From positions 1,550,001 to 1,614,000 of the forward strand of contig NZ_AP017977.1 in NCBI RefSeq assembly GCF_000648235.2: a DNA stretch of 64,000 bases, given 5' to 3'. Every line of letters begins with the position of its first letter. Positions within the stretch are counted from its first letter, which is position 1. Of the stretch, positions 44,228 to 52,600 are shown piece by piece. Under the pieces are notes generated by a model, which saw only the letters and a program-made list of their open reading frames with translations, did no database searches and was not told the DNA's origin. Made by a program: the position numbers and the translations under genes. The stretch comes from Neochlamydia sp. S13 (GTDB lineage: Bacteria; Chlamydiota; Chlamydiia; Chlamydiales; Parachlamydiaceae).

Positions 44228-46813
44228 ATGGCAAAATCTTTAATTATTGTCGAGTCACCAGCGAAAATTAAAACGCTCCAAAAATTTTTAGGACCTCATT
44301 ATATTTTCGAATCTTCGCTAGGACATGTACGTGACTTACCAGAAAAAGAATTCGGTATCGATATTGAGCATAATTTTGAGCCTACCTATATTATTATGCC
44401 TAATAAAGACCAGGTCATTCAACGACTAAAAAAGGCTGCTAAAGGTTGCGATACGGTTTATCTATCTCCTGACCCTGATAGGGAAGGAGAAGCCATTGCC
44501 TGGCATATTAGCCAAATCCTTCCACCTCAAACCAATATCAAACGTGTCTCTTTCAACTCAATTACTAAAGATGCTGTAGTTAAGGCACTTAGCCAGCCTC
44601 GACCTATCGATGAAGCCCTAGTCAATGCCCAGCAAGCCAGACGCCTTTTAGACCGCATTGTAGGCTATAAAATTTCCCCTCTTCTGAATCGACGCATTCA
44701 TCGAGGAAAAGATAGCTTTGTATCGGCCGGTCGCGTGCAATCGGTAGCGTTAAAGTTAGTCGTCGATCGAGAAAAAGAAATTGCAGCTTTTAAGCCCATT
44801 GAATACTGGAATATTGGAGCTATCCTTAGAAATGAGTTAGAAGAACGTCAGTTTCGCGCCAACCTTTACTCTGTAGATGGTAGAAGAGTTGAAAAAGAGG
44901 AAGTAGAAGGTAAAAATTACTTAATCATCGATAATAAAGCTACAGCAGACGATATATTAGCACGGATGAAAGATAAACCTTATCAGGTAGCTAACGTAGA
45001 AAGAAAGGAAAAACGCCGTTATCCTGTCCCCCCCTTTATTACCTCAACCTTGCAGCAAGAAGCAAGCCGTCATTATGGATTTTCTTCGGCCAAAACTATG
45101 AACATAGCTCAAGGCCTTTACGAAGGTATTGACCTAGGAAATGAAGGTGCAGAAGGCCTAATTACCTATATGCGTACGGATTCTGTACGTATTTCTAATG
45201 AAGCCCTTGGCTCTGCGCGGGAATATATCCTAGAAAAATATGGTAAAGATTATCTTCCTGCTGAAGCTAAACAATACTCCACCCAAAAAAGCGCCCAAGA
45301 TGCTCATGAGGCCATCCGACCTGCTAACTTAAACCATGCGCCAGAGAAAATTCAGCCTTATTTGAGCCGAGAGCAATTCTTATTATATCAATTAATCTGG
45401 AGACGCTTTATTTCTTCCCAGATGATGCCAGCTATCTACGATACAGTCTCAGCGGACATAAAGGTAGGAAAAGATATAATTTTAAGGGCTACAGGGTCGG
45501 TCATCAAATTTTCTGGTTTTCTAGCTGTATATGAAGAAAAGAAAGATGATGACGACAAAGATGAAGAGAGCCGCCAGTTACCTAACCTGCAGGAAGGTCA
45601 AAGCTTACAACTTATCCAATTAACTTCTGAGCAAGCCTTTACGCGGCCTCCTCCCCGTTACACAGAAGCTTCTTTGGTTAAAGAATTAGAAAGGTCAGGG
45701 ATTGGGCGTCCTTCAACTTATGCTACTATTATGAATAAGATTCAAAGCCGCGACTATACGATTAAAGAAAGTGGTCGCTTAAAACCTACGGAATTAGGTT
45801 TTGTGATAGCACAAATGCTTGAAACAAGCTTCCAAAAGATTATGAATATAGGCTTTACAGCTCAGATGGAAGATGATCTGGAGTTAATTGCCGAAGATCG
45901 CAAAGACTGGAAAGTGCTTCTACAAGATTTTTGGAAGGAATTTTTACCTACTGTCGAAATTGCTGAAAAAGAAGCTTTTATTCCGAAGGTTCAAACAGAT
46001 ATCGACTGTCCCAAATGTGGTGGCAAGCTTCAAAAAATCTGGTTTAAATCTAAATATTTTTATGGCTGCTCCCGCTATCCTGATTGTGATTTTACGGCTC
46101 AATCTGAAGAGCTCTCTTTTAATAAAGAAGAGTATGCTTCCGATTTTAACTGGGAGCAACCATGCCCTCAATGCGGCAAAAGCATGAAAGTCCGCCATGG
46201 ACGATTCGGAGCTTTTCTAGGGTGTACTAACTATCCTGAATGTAAAGGTATTGTAAACATCCCCAAAAAAGGCGAGGCTCTTATTTCTCAAAAAGGCATG
46301 CCAGCTTGCCCTGCATTAGAGTGTCCAGGGCAGATAACTGCAAGAAAATCGCGTTTTGGAAAAACTTTTTACAGCTGCTCTACCTACCCTGAGTGCGATG
46401 TAATTGTTAATGATTTAAAGCTCTTAGAGTCTAAATATCCTCATCATCCCCGCACCGCCTATATAAAAAAACTTAAAGCGACCCGCAAAGGTAGTGAAGA
46501 AAAAACTTCCTCTAAAAAGAAAGCCGTTAAAAAAGAGAGCAGTAAAAAGAAAACGACTAAAAAAGAATCTACCCGTAAGCAGCCAGAAGTTAAAGTCTCT
46601 AAAGAGCTTGCTGCAATTATTGGAGCTTCTGAAATGTCTAGAGGAGAAGTGATTAAAAAGCTATGGGACTACATTAAAGCTCATCATCTACAAGATCCTC
46701 AAGATAAGCGCTTAATTGTTCCCGATGAGTCTTTGTCAAAGGTTTTTGGAACTCAAGAAGGGGTAAACATGATGAAAATAGCAGGCATAATTAATAAACA
46801 TATTCAAAAATAA
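44228..46813 (+). CDS. topA: DNA topoisomerase I with C-terminal SWIB domain
   Basis: Type IA topoisomerase that relaxes negative supercoils. I start at ATG 44228 (MAKSLIIVESPAK), since GAGG precedes it; a TTG five codons earlier is less likely. The 861 residues show a Toprim domain (IIVESPAKIKTLQKFLG; YLSPDPDREGEAIAWH ~80), the active-site Tyr in EGLITYMRTDSVRIS (~315), and three zinc-ribbon modules (CPKCGGKLQKIW ~592, CPQCGKSMKVRHGRFGA ~640, CPALECPGQ ~690). A Lys/Ser-rich histone-like linker (~755-790) leads to a SWIB/MDM2-type domain (IIGASEMSRGEVIKKLWDYI, ~795-861). The TopA-SWIB fusion is a chlamydial hallmark; SWIB is a chromatin-associated fold in eukaryotes, and its role here is unknown. 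Confidence 0.97.
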   Translation: MAKSLIIVESPAKIKTLQKFLGPHYIFESSLGHVRDLPEKEFGIDIEHNFEPTYIIMPNKDQVIQRLKKAAKGCDTVYLSPDPDREGEAIAWHISQILPPQTNIKRVSFNSITKDAVVKALSQPRPIDEALVNAQQARRLLDRIVGYKISPLLNRRIHRGKDSFVSAGRVQSVALKLVVDREKEIAAFKPIEYWNIGAILRNELEERQFRANLYSVDGRRVEKEEVEGKNYLIIDNKATADDILARMKDKPYQVANVERKEKRRYPVPPFITSTLQQEASRHYGFSSAKTMNIAQGLYEGIDLGNEGAEGLITYMRTDSVRISNEALGSAREYILEKYGKDYLPAEAKQYSTQKSAQDAHEAIRPANLNHAPEKIQPYLSREQFLLYQLIWRRFISSQMMPAIYDTVSADIKVGKDIILRATGSVIKFSGFLAVYEEKKDDDDKDEESRQLPNLQEGQSLQLIQLTSEQAFTRPPPRYTEASLVKELERSGIGRPSTYATIMNKIQSRDYTIKESGRLKPTELGFVIAQMLETSFQKIMNIGFTAQMEDDLELIAEDRKDWKVLLQDFWKEFLPTVEIAEKEAFIPKVQTDIDCPKCGGKLQKIWFKSKYFYGCSRYPDCDFTAQSEELSFNKEEYASDFNWEQPCPQCGKSMKVRHGRFGAFLGCTNYPECKGIVNIPKKGEALISQKGMPACPALECPGQITARKSRFGKTFYSCSTYPECDVIVNDLKLLESKYPHHPRTAYIKKLKATRKGSEEKTSSKKKAVKKESSKKKTTKKESTRKQPEVKVSKELAAIIGASEMSRGEVIKKLWDYIKAHHLQDPQDKRLIVPDESLSKVFGTQEGVNMMKIAGIINKHIQK

Positions 46814-47179
46814 AAAAATTTCTAAAGGAATTTTTTTAAGTAAAGAAATCTCGCCTCCATCTAAAAACTAAATTTTTAGCGGTTTAGAAGATAGGGTCGT
46901 GAAGAAGGTAGGAGTAAAGGAAAACAAATTTTGATATGCTTTAAAAAGACTAAGCCTGCATACCCAACCCTCTGAAAGCTATCTCTCTATTTAAAAAGAG
47001 GCTTTTATATAGCAGGCGATTGTATAAAGAGCAGCTCAAAAGTGTATAATATAGGTTTTAGCAGGATATATTTGTTGTTTTTAGATAAATGTATAAGCTA
47101 TCTATCTAATTAGACACGCTAAGCAGCTAGGCGCTTTTTTTATGGTACATTTAGCCGAGGGCCGGGCTACTTTTAAAGT
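46814..47179. other. Intergenic region between convergent topA and pyk
   Basis: An A/T-rich weak hairpin directly after the topA stop (AAATTTC ... GAATTTTTTT) may end topA. A TATAAT hexamer at about 47045 with a T-rich stretch near 47136 could delimit a ~90-nt RNA, but the evidence is thin. No coding frame. Confidence 0.4.
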
Positions 47180-48949
47180 TTAAAAAATTACTCCCTTGTA
47201 AACCAGCGCTTTTTCCGGATCTAAGGTGACTAGCTGGCCTTCTTTTAGTATTCTACTTGCTTCATCTGCTCTTACAATGGCAGGCTTATCAAGCAATTGA
47301 GCAATATGGATAGCAGACTTTTCTGATTCCACATCGTCAATATGATTTTGTAAAATGATTCCTATTGATTCTTGTATGAGAGAAAGGAAGGAAGGGTCAC
47401 ATTTAGTCATCACAAGAAGCTGACCTCTTACCGCATAATCTTTGGCAGATTCCGAAGATAAAACCAGGGTGACATTCCCATGCACGCGGGAGCCTACCCC
47501 ATGATGTCCCCGCACCAATACGTCTCCTATACTCTCTACCATCATCATATTGGTAGTCCCAGAAATGCCAAATGGAGAACCCGCTGTTACGACTACCAGA
47601 TCTCCATTGCTTACTAAATTTTCTTTCAAAGCAAAGGTACTGATCTTAGTAAAAGCCTCTGAAATTGTTTTTGTAGGTTGAGAGCTTAAATAAGGCCTTA
47701 CACCCCAGCTTAAAGCCATCTGATGATAGCATTTCTCATGAGAAGTCATAGCTATAATAGGCATTTCAGGTCTTAATCGAGACAGAAGGCATGCTGTTGA
47801 GCCTCCACTTGTAAAAGCAAATATAGCTTTTGCTCTCGAGCTGTAAGCTGTTTTTACCGTAGCCAAAGTGACCGCAGAAGGAACATCATGATGAATCAAA
47901 CCTGAATGAAAATCAAAGAAGGCACGATAATTAAAATCTGCCTCCGCCTCCTGAACGATACTTCTCATCACTTGCACAGTTTCAAAAGGATATTTTCCTA
48001 TCGCCGTTTCCCCTGATAACATTACAGAAGAAGTGCTATCATATACTGCATTAGCCACATCCGATGCTTCCGCACGCGTAGGACGAGGGTTGTTGATCAT
48101 AGATTCTAGCATCTGGGTAGCTGTGACCACCGGTTTCCCTGCCAAATAGCTTTTTCTAATCATCATTTTTTGGAGCCTAGGAACTTCACTTAAAGGAACT
48201 TCAACCCCTAAGTCACCCCTGGCGATCATAATTCCATCCGCTATCTGAACGATGCTATCAAAATTCTGAACCCCTTCCTTATTTTCAATTTTTGCATATA
48301 TCTGAATATCTGGCTTTTTTTCTTTAGTTAAAAGTCTTTTGATGGCAAGTACATGTTCTGGTGAACGTACAAAAGATGCGGCTATGACATCTACATCATG
48401 CTTACAGCCAAAATGAATATCTGCTATATCTTTTTCAGTAATGGTCGGTAGATTCAACCTGGCATTCGGGATATTCACCCCTTTACCTGATTTGAGGGCA
48501 CCTCCATTATCAATCTTAACGACCACCTTTTCAGCTGTAGATTCTATGACATGGGAGGAGATGTAACCGTCATCAAAAAGAATCCGAGTGCCTACGCTAA
48601 GATCATTTAAAACATAGGAAGGATGGACGCAGACTCCTTGCTCGCTTCCTTCTAGAGGATTTCTAAATAAATTTAATAATTGTCCATGTCTGAGGTCAAT
48701 TTGTCCCTCAGTAATCTTACCAATTCGAATTTCAGGTCCCTTGGTATCTAAGATAATAGCTAAAGGCATCTTTTTCTGAGCACGAGCTTTTTTGAGATTG
48801 TTAATAACAATCTCATGGTCCTCATAGCTCCCATGGCTGAAATTAAGACGGGCGGCATTCATCCCGCCTTCCATTAATCGAATCATCTTTTCTACCGTAT
48901 TTACAGCAGGGCCAATGGTACAAATGATTTTTGTCTTAGTGACCAGCAT
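47180..48949 (-). CDS. pyk: Pyruvate kinase with C-terminal PEP-utiliser-like domain
   Basis: Transfers phosphate from PEP to ADP, the last step of glycolysis. The catalytic part (residues 1-~470) shows TKIICTIGPAVNTVEKM, MNAARLNFSHGSYEDH (~30), ILDTKGPEIRIGK (~67), AKIENKEGVQNFD (~220), MIARGDLGVEVPLSEVP (~242) and the VTATQMLESMINNPRPTRAE signature (~276). The remaining ~115 residues (RGHHGVGSRVHGNV to the end) resemble the extra PEP-utiliser/phosphohistidine domain of Bacillus-type Pyk (~587 aa); Chlamydia trachomatis Pyk lacks it (~485 aa). The usual TSHAAI box appears changed (NHIDDVES). It is divergent from uvrA, and the pair is conserved in chlamydiae. Confidence 0.95.
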   Translation of the reverse strand: MLVTKTKIICTIGPAVNTVEKMIRLMEGGMNAARLNFSHGSYEDHEIVINNLKKARAQKKMPLAIILDTKGPEIRIGKITEGQIDLRHGQLLNLFRNPLEGSEQGVCVHPSYVLNDLSVGTRILFDDGYISSHVIESTAEKVVVKIDNGGALKSGKGVNIPNARLNLPTITEKDIADIHFGCKHDVDVIAASFVRSPEHVLAIKRLLTKEKKPDIQIYAKIENKEGVQNFDSIVQIADGIMIARGDLGVEVPLSEVPRLQKMMIRKSYLAGKPVVTATQMLESMINNPRPTRAEASDVANAVYDSTSSVMLSGETAIGKYPFETVQVMRSIVQEAEADFNYRAFFDFHSGLIHHDVPSAVTLATVKTAYSSRAKAIFAFTSGGSTACLLSRLRPEMPIIAMTSHEKCYHQMALSWGVRPYLSSQPTKTISEAFTKISTFALKENLVSNGDLVVVTAGSPFGISGTTNMMMVESIGDVLVRGHHGVGSRVHGNVTLVLSSESAKDYAVRGQLLVMTKCDPSFLSLIQESIGIILQNHIDDVESEKSAIHIAQLLDKPAIVRADEASRILKEGQLVTLDPEKALVYKGVIF

Positions 48950-49638
48950 AGAAAGATACCTGATAGGGGTGTACGTTAATAGTCATTTAAATAGAATGCC
49001 TGCCTTAGCACCTGGTGCTTAGAAAAAGTTATTATATCTTACCCACTAAATTTGACAATAATAACTCAAAAACTTTGCTTTAAATAAAAGATTGTTTTTT
49101 TTTAAGACGCTATGCAGGCAATCAAGAAAGCTACCATATCAAGTCTAAGAGATTCAATCTTATTTATCTTATATCTCAACTTAAGCGCAGATGAGCTAGA
49201 AAAGCCTTTTAAATTTATACTTATTAAAAAATTAATAAACTGAAAAAAATTTTATCTTGTAATGACAGGTTTTTTCCCAGTTTAAGAGATTATTTAAATA
49301 TTTTTTTAAATCTTATTATAACAATTTTACCCTATCAAATAAATAACGCAAAAATAGGCTATGCGCAAGCAAAAATTTTACTTGAACCTCTGGCTAAAGT
49401 TACTTTTTAGCTAAAAAAAGAATATTTACATGGGGTTATTAATAAACAGGTTTAAATTAGAAGGGGTGCCTACATGGCGATAGCTACAGTCTGCAGCCCA
49501 ACGGCCGCTAAGCTTTACTAAAAAAATCTGAGATAAAGATGCTTGCTAAAAGGCTGGCCTAATGGATAGACCTAAACGAATCTACCCCAAAATCCCTGTT
49601 CAATGTATAATATTTTTAGTTAATTTGGGGTAGTTAGT
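48950..49638. other. Control region between divergent pyk and uvrA
   Basis: About 690 bp without a gene. Most is AT-rich and featureless to me; the uvrA end holds the inverted repeat and TATAAT box listed separately. Confidence 0.5.
49582..49633 (+). promoter_or_regulatory. uvrA promoter enclosed by an inverted repeat
   Basis: CTACCCCAAA (49582-49591) and TTTGGGGTAG (49624-49633) form a perfect 10-bp inverted repeat with a 32-bp centre. Inside it lies TATAAT (49606-49611); the right arm ends 5 bp before the uvrA ATG and its GGGG may double as the ribosome site. With transcription starting about 7 bp after the -10 box, only the right arm would be in the mRNA, so this looks like a DNA operator. 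There is no good -35 box. Confidence 0.5.
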
Positions 49639-52600
49639 ATGGATCACAAGCAAATCATTTTAAAAAATGTCAAAGTTCACAATCTTAAAGCTGTGGACTT
49701 ACAGCTTAATACCAATGAATTGATAGTTTTTAGCGGAGTTTCTGGATCAGGAAAATCTTCTCTTGCCTTTGATACCATCTATATGGAAGGACAAAGACGC
49801 TATGTAGAATCCCTTTCTACTTTTGCAAGACGCCAATTAGGCGAAATGGCCAAACCCGACCTTGAGCATGCCTCGGGAATTTCTCCTACTATCTCTATAG
49901 AACAGAAAACCGCAGGCCGTAACCCACGTTCAACAGTGGGGACTATGACAGAAATATACGATTATCTAAGAGTATTGTATGCTCGCGTGGGTATCCCCCA
50001 TTGCCCAGTCAGTGGAGAACCTGTAGCCCCTCAGAGCAGGGAAAGAATTATTAAATCTATCCAAAGCCTTCCTTCCAACACTAAGCTCATTGTCTTAGCG
50101 CCTTATGCTAAAGCTAAAAAAGCTGAATTTAAAGAAGATTTTCAAGATCTCATGCGAAAAGGATTTACAAAAGCACGGGTGGATGGGAAAATTGTTACTT
50201 TACAGCATGAATCAGGCTTAGATGGTAGCGTTTCTCATGATGTCGACGTAGTCATTGACCGTCTTGCCATAAACATGGAAAACAATTCTCGAATTGCTGA
50301 GGCTATTACTACAGCCTTAGATTTAGGAAATGGAGTCTGCAGTATATTGGATGTACAAACAGACGAGGAAAAACTTTTTTCTACGCATGCTTATTCCCCT
50401 AAATCAGGGCTCTCTTATTCATCCTTAGAGCCACACGATTTTTCTTTTAACAGCCCTTCCGGAGCTTGTCCAAGTTGTAATGGATTAGGAATTGTCAATG
50501 AATTTGACTTAGAACAAATCATGGATCCAAATCTTAGTATCGCCCAAGATTGTTGTAGCATTGCAAGCTCTTACCAAACGGTACGTTATGGTAATATCTA
50601 TAACAATCTAGCGAATATGCATAGCTTTAACGTCCATACTCCTTGGAAAAAACTGTCTGAAAAAGCTAAAAAAGTTTTTCTTTACGGTGTGGAAAAGAAG
50701 TGGACCCGAATGCATTTTGTTCATCCTATTACAGGGGCAAAGTGGGTAGATAATATTCAATGGAAAGGCGTCTTGCATGAAGCGCATACTCGCTTTGCTG
50801 AAGCCAAGAGCGATTCATATCGCACCAAAATGCTTAAACTTATGCATACGCAAAGATGTCCTGCTTGCAATGGTGAACGCTTAAAGCCCTATCCTGCTGC
50901 GACCCTACTCAACGGCAAGCGTATTAGCCAATTAGGAGCTATGACTATTGCTGAGTGTTACGAATTTTTTAGCAATCTTCCCCTGTCTGCTCAGGATGAG
51001 CTAATAGCTGCTGAATTAATTAAGGAGATTCGTGAGCGTTTACAATTTTTGATTGAAGTGGGCTTACATTATTTGAATTTGGACAGGACAGCGCCTACTC
51101 TTTCTGGAGGAGAGGCTCAACGCGTACGTCTAGCCTCTCAAATTGGCTGCGGATTAGTAGGTATTACTTATGTTTTAGATGAACCTTCGATCGGCTTGCA
51201 TCCTCGTGATAATAAAAAGTTGATAGCTACGCTTAAACGTCTACGCGATATGGGTAATACCGTTATCGTGGTGGAGCATGACGAGGAAACCATTTGGGAA
51301 GCTGATCATATTGTAGACTTTGGACCTGGGCCAGGTACCCGAGGAGGTGAAATTGTCTACAAAGGAGATGTTAAAGGCTTGCTAGAGAGCGAAAAATCCC
51401 TTACAGGACAATATCTATCGGGAAGATTAGCCATTGCAATTCCTAAAAAGCGCCGCAAGATAAAGAAAGAACATATCTTAATAAAAGGAGCTACTCATCA
51501 CAATTTAAAGAATGTAGATGCTAAAATACCTTTAGGAGTTTTCATTGCTGTAACGGGCGTCTCCGGCTCTGGAAAATCTTCACTCATCACCGATATTCTC
51601 TATCCTGCCCTATCGAATGCACTCCATGAAAGCGAATATCCTGTAGGCGGCCATAAAGAAATCGTAGGGATAGATAAAATTGACAAAGTCATTGCTATTG
51701 ATCAATCGCCTATTGGGCGCAACCCTCGTTCTAACCCTGCTACCTATATCAAACTTTTTGATGATATTCGCGATTTATTCACTCAATTACCTGAAAGCCA
51801 AGCTCGTGGATATAAGCCGGGAAGATTCAGCTTTAATGTCAAGGAAGGCTCTTGCCCTCAATGTGGAGGCATGGGCATGGTGAAAATTGATATGGATTTC
51901 ATGGAAGATGCTTGGATTGATTGCCCGCTGTGTAAAAAAAGGCGTTTTGATCAAGAAACCCTTTCAGTACTCTACAAGGGTAAAAGTATTTATGATGTGC
52001 TAGAGATGGAGGTCCTCGAAGCATTAGAATTTTTTGCTAATATTCCTTCTATTTACCATAAACTAGAAACACTTCAAAAAGTGGGAATGGAATATATTAA
52101 GCTAGGCCAATCATCCACGACTTTATCAGGTGGAGAAGCACAACGTATCAAATTAGCTAAAGAGCTTGCTAGGCCTGCCTCAGGACACACTTTCTATATT
52201 TTTGATGAGCCCACGACCGGTCTTCATTTTCATGATATTAAGCATTTGCTGACAGTGCTGCAAGAACTTGTAGACCGCGGCCACACTGTTTTAGTCATTG
52301 AACATAATATGGATATTGTCAAAACGGCGGATTGGATTATTGACATAGGCCCTGAAGGAGGAATTCACGGAGGAAAAATCTTTGCTGCAGGCACACCTGA
52401 GCAAATCGCCCGTTTAGAGAGCCCTACAGGTCGTGCCCTCCAAGAGATCTTGCATCATGATATAGCAGAACGTATCACCAAAGCTGTGCAAGCCTCAAAG
52501 CATAACCTTATCCATTACAAAGAACGTCAAAAACATTTTATCAAAGAAATTACTGTAACTGATGCGGAGCAAAATAATCTTAAAAGCATTTCGTTGAGTA

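Noticed and set aside
47040-47150. Small RNA between topA and pyk
   Set aside because: A TATAAT box and a T tract are present, but the hairpin before the T tract is poor and nothing else supports a transcript.
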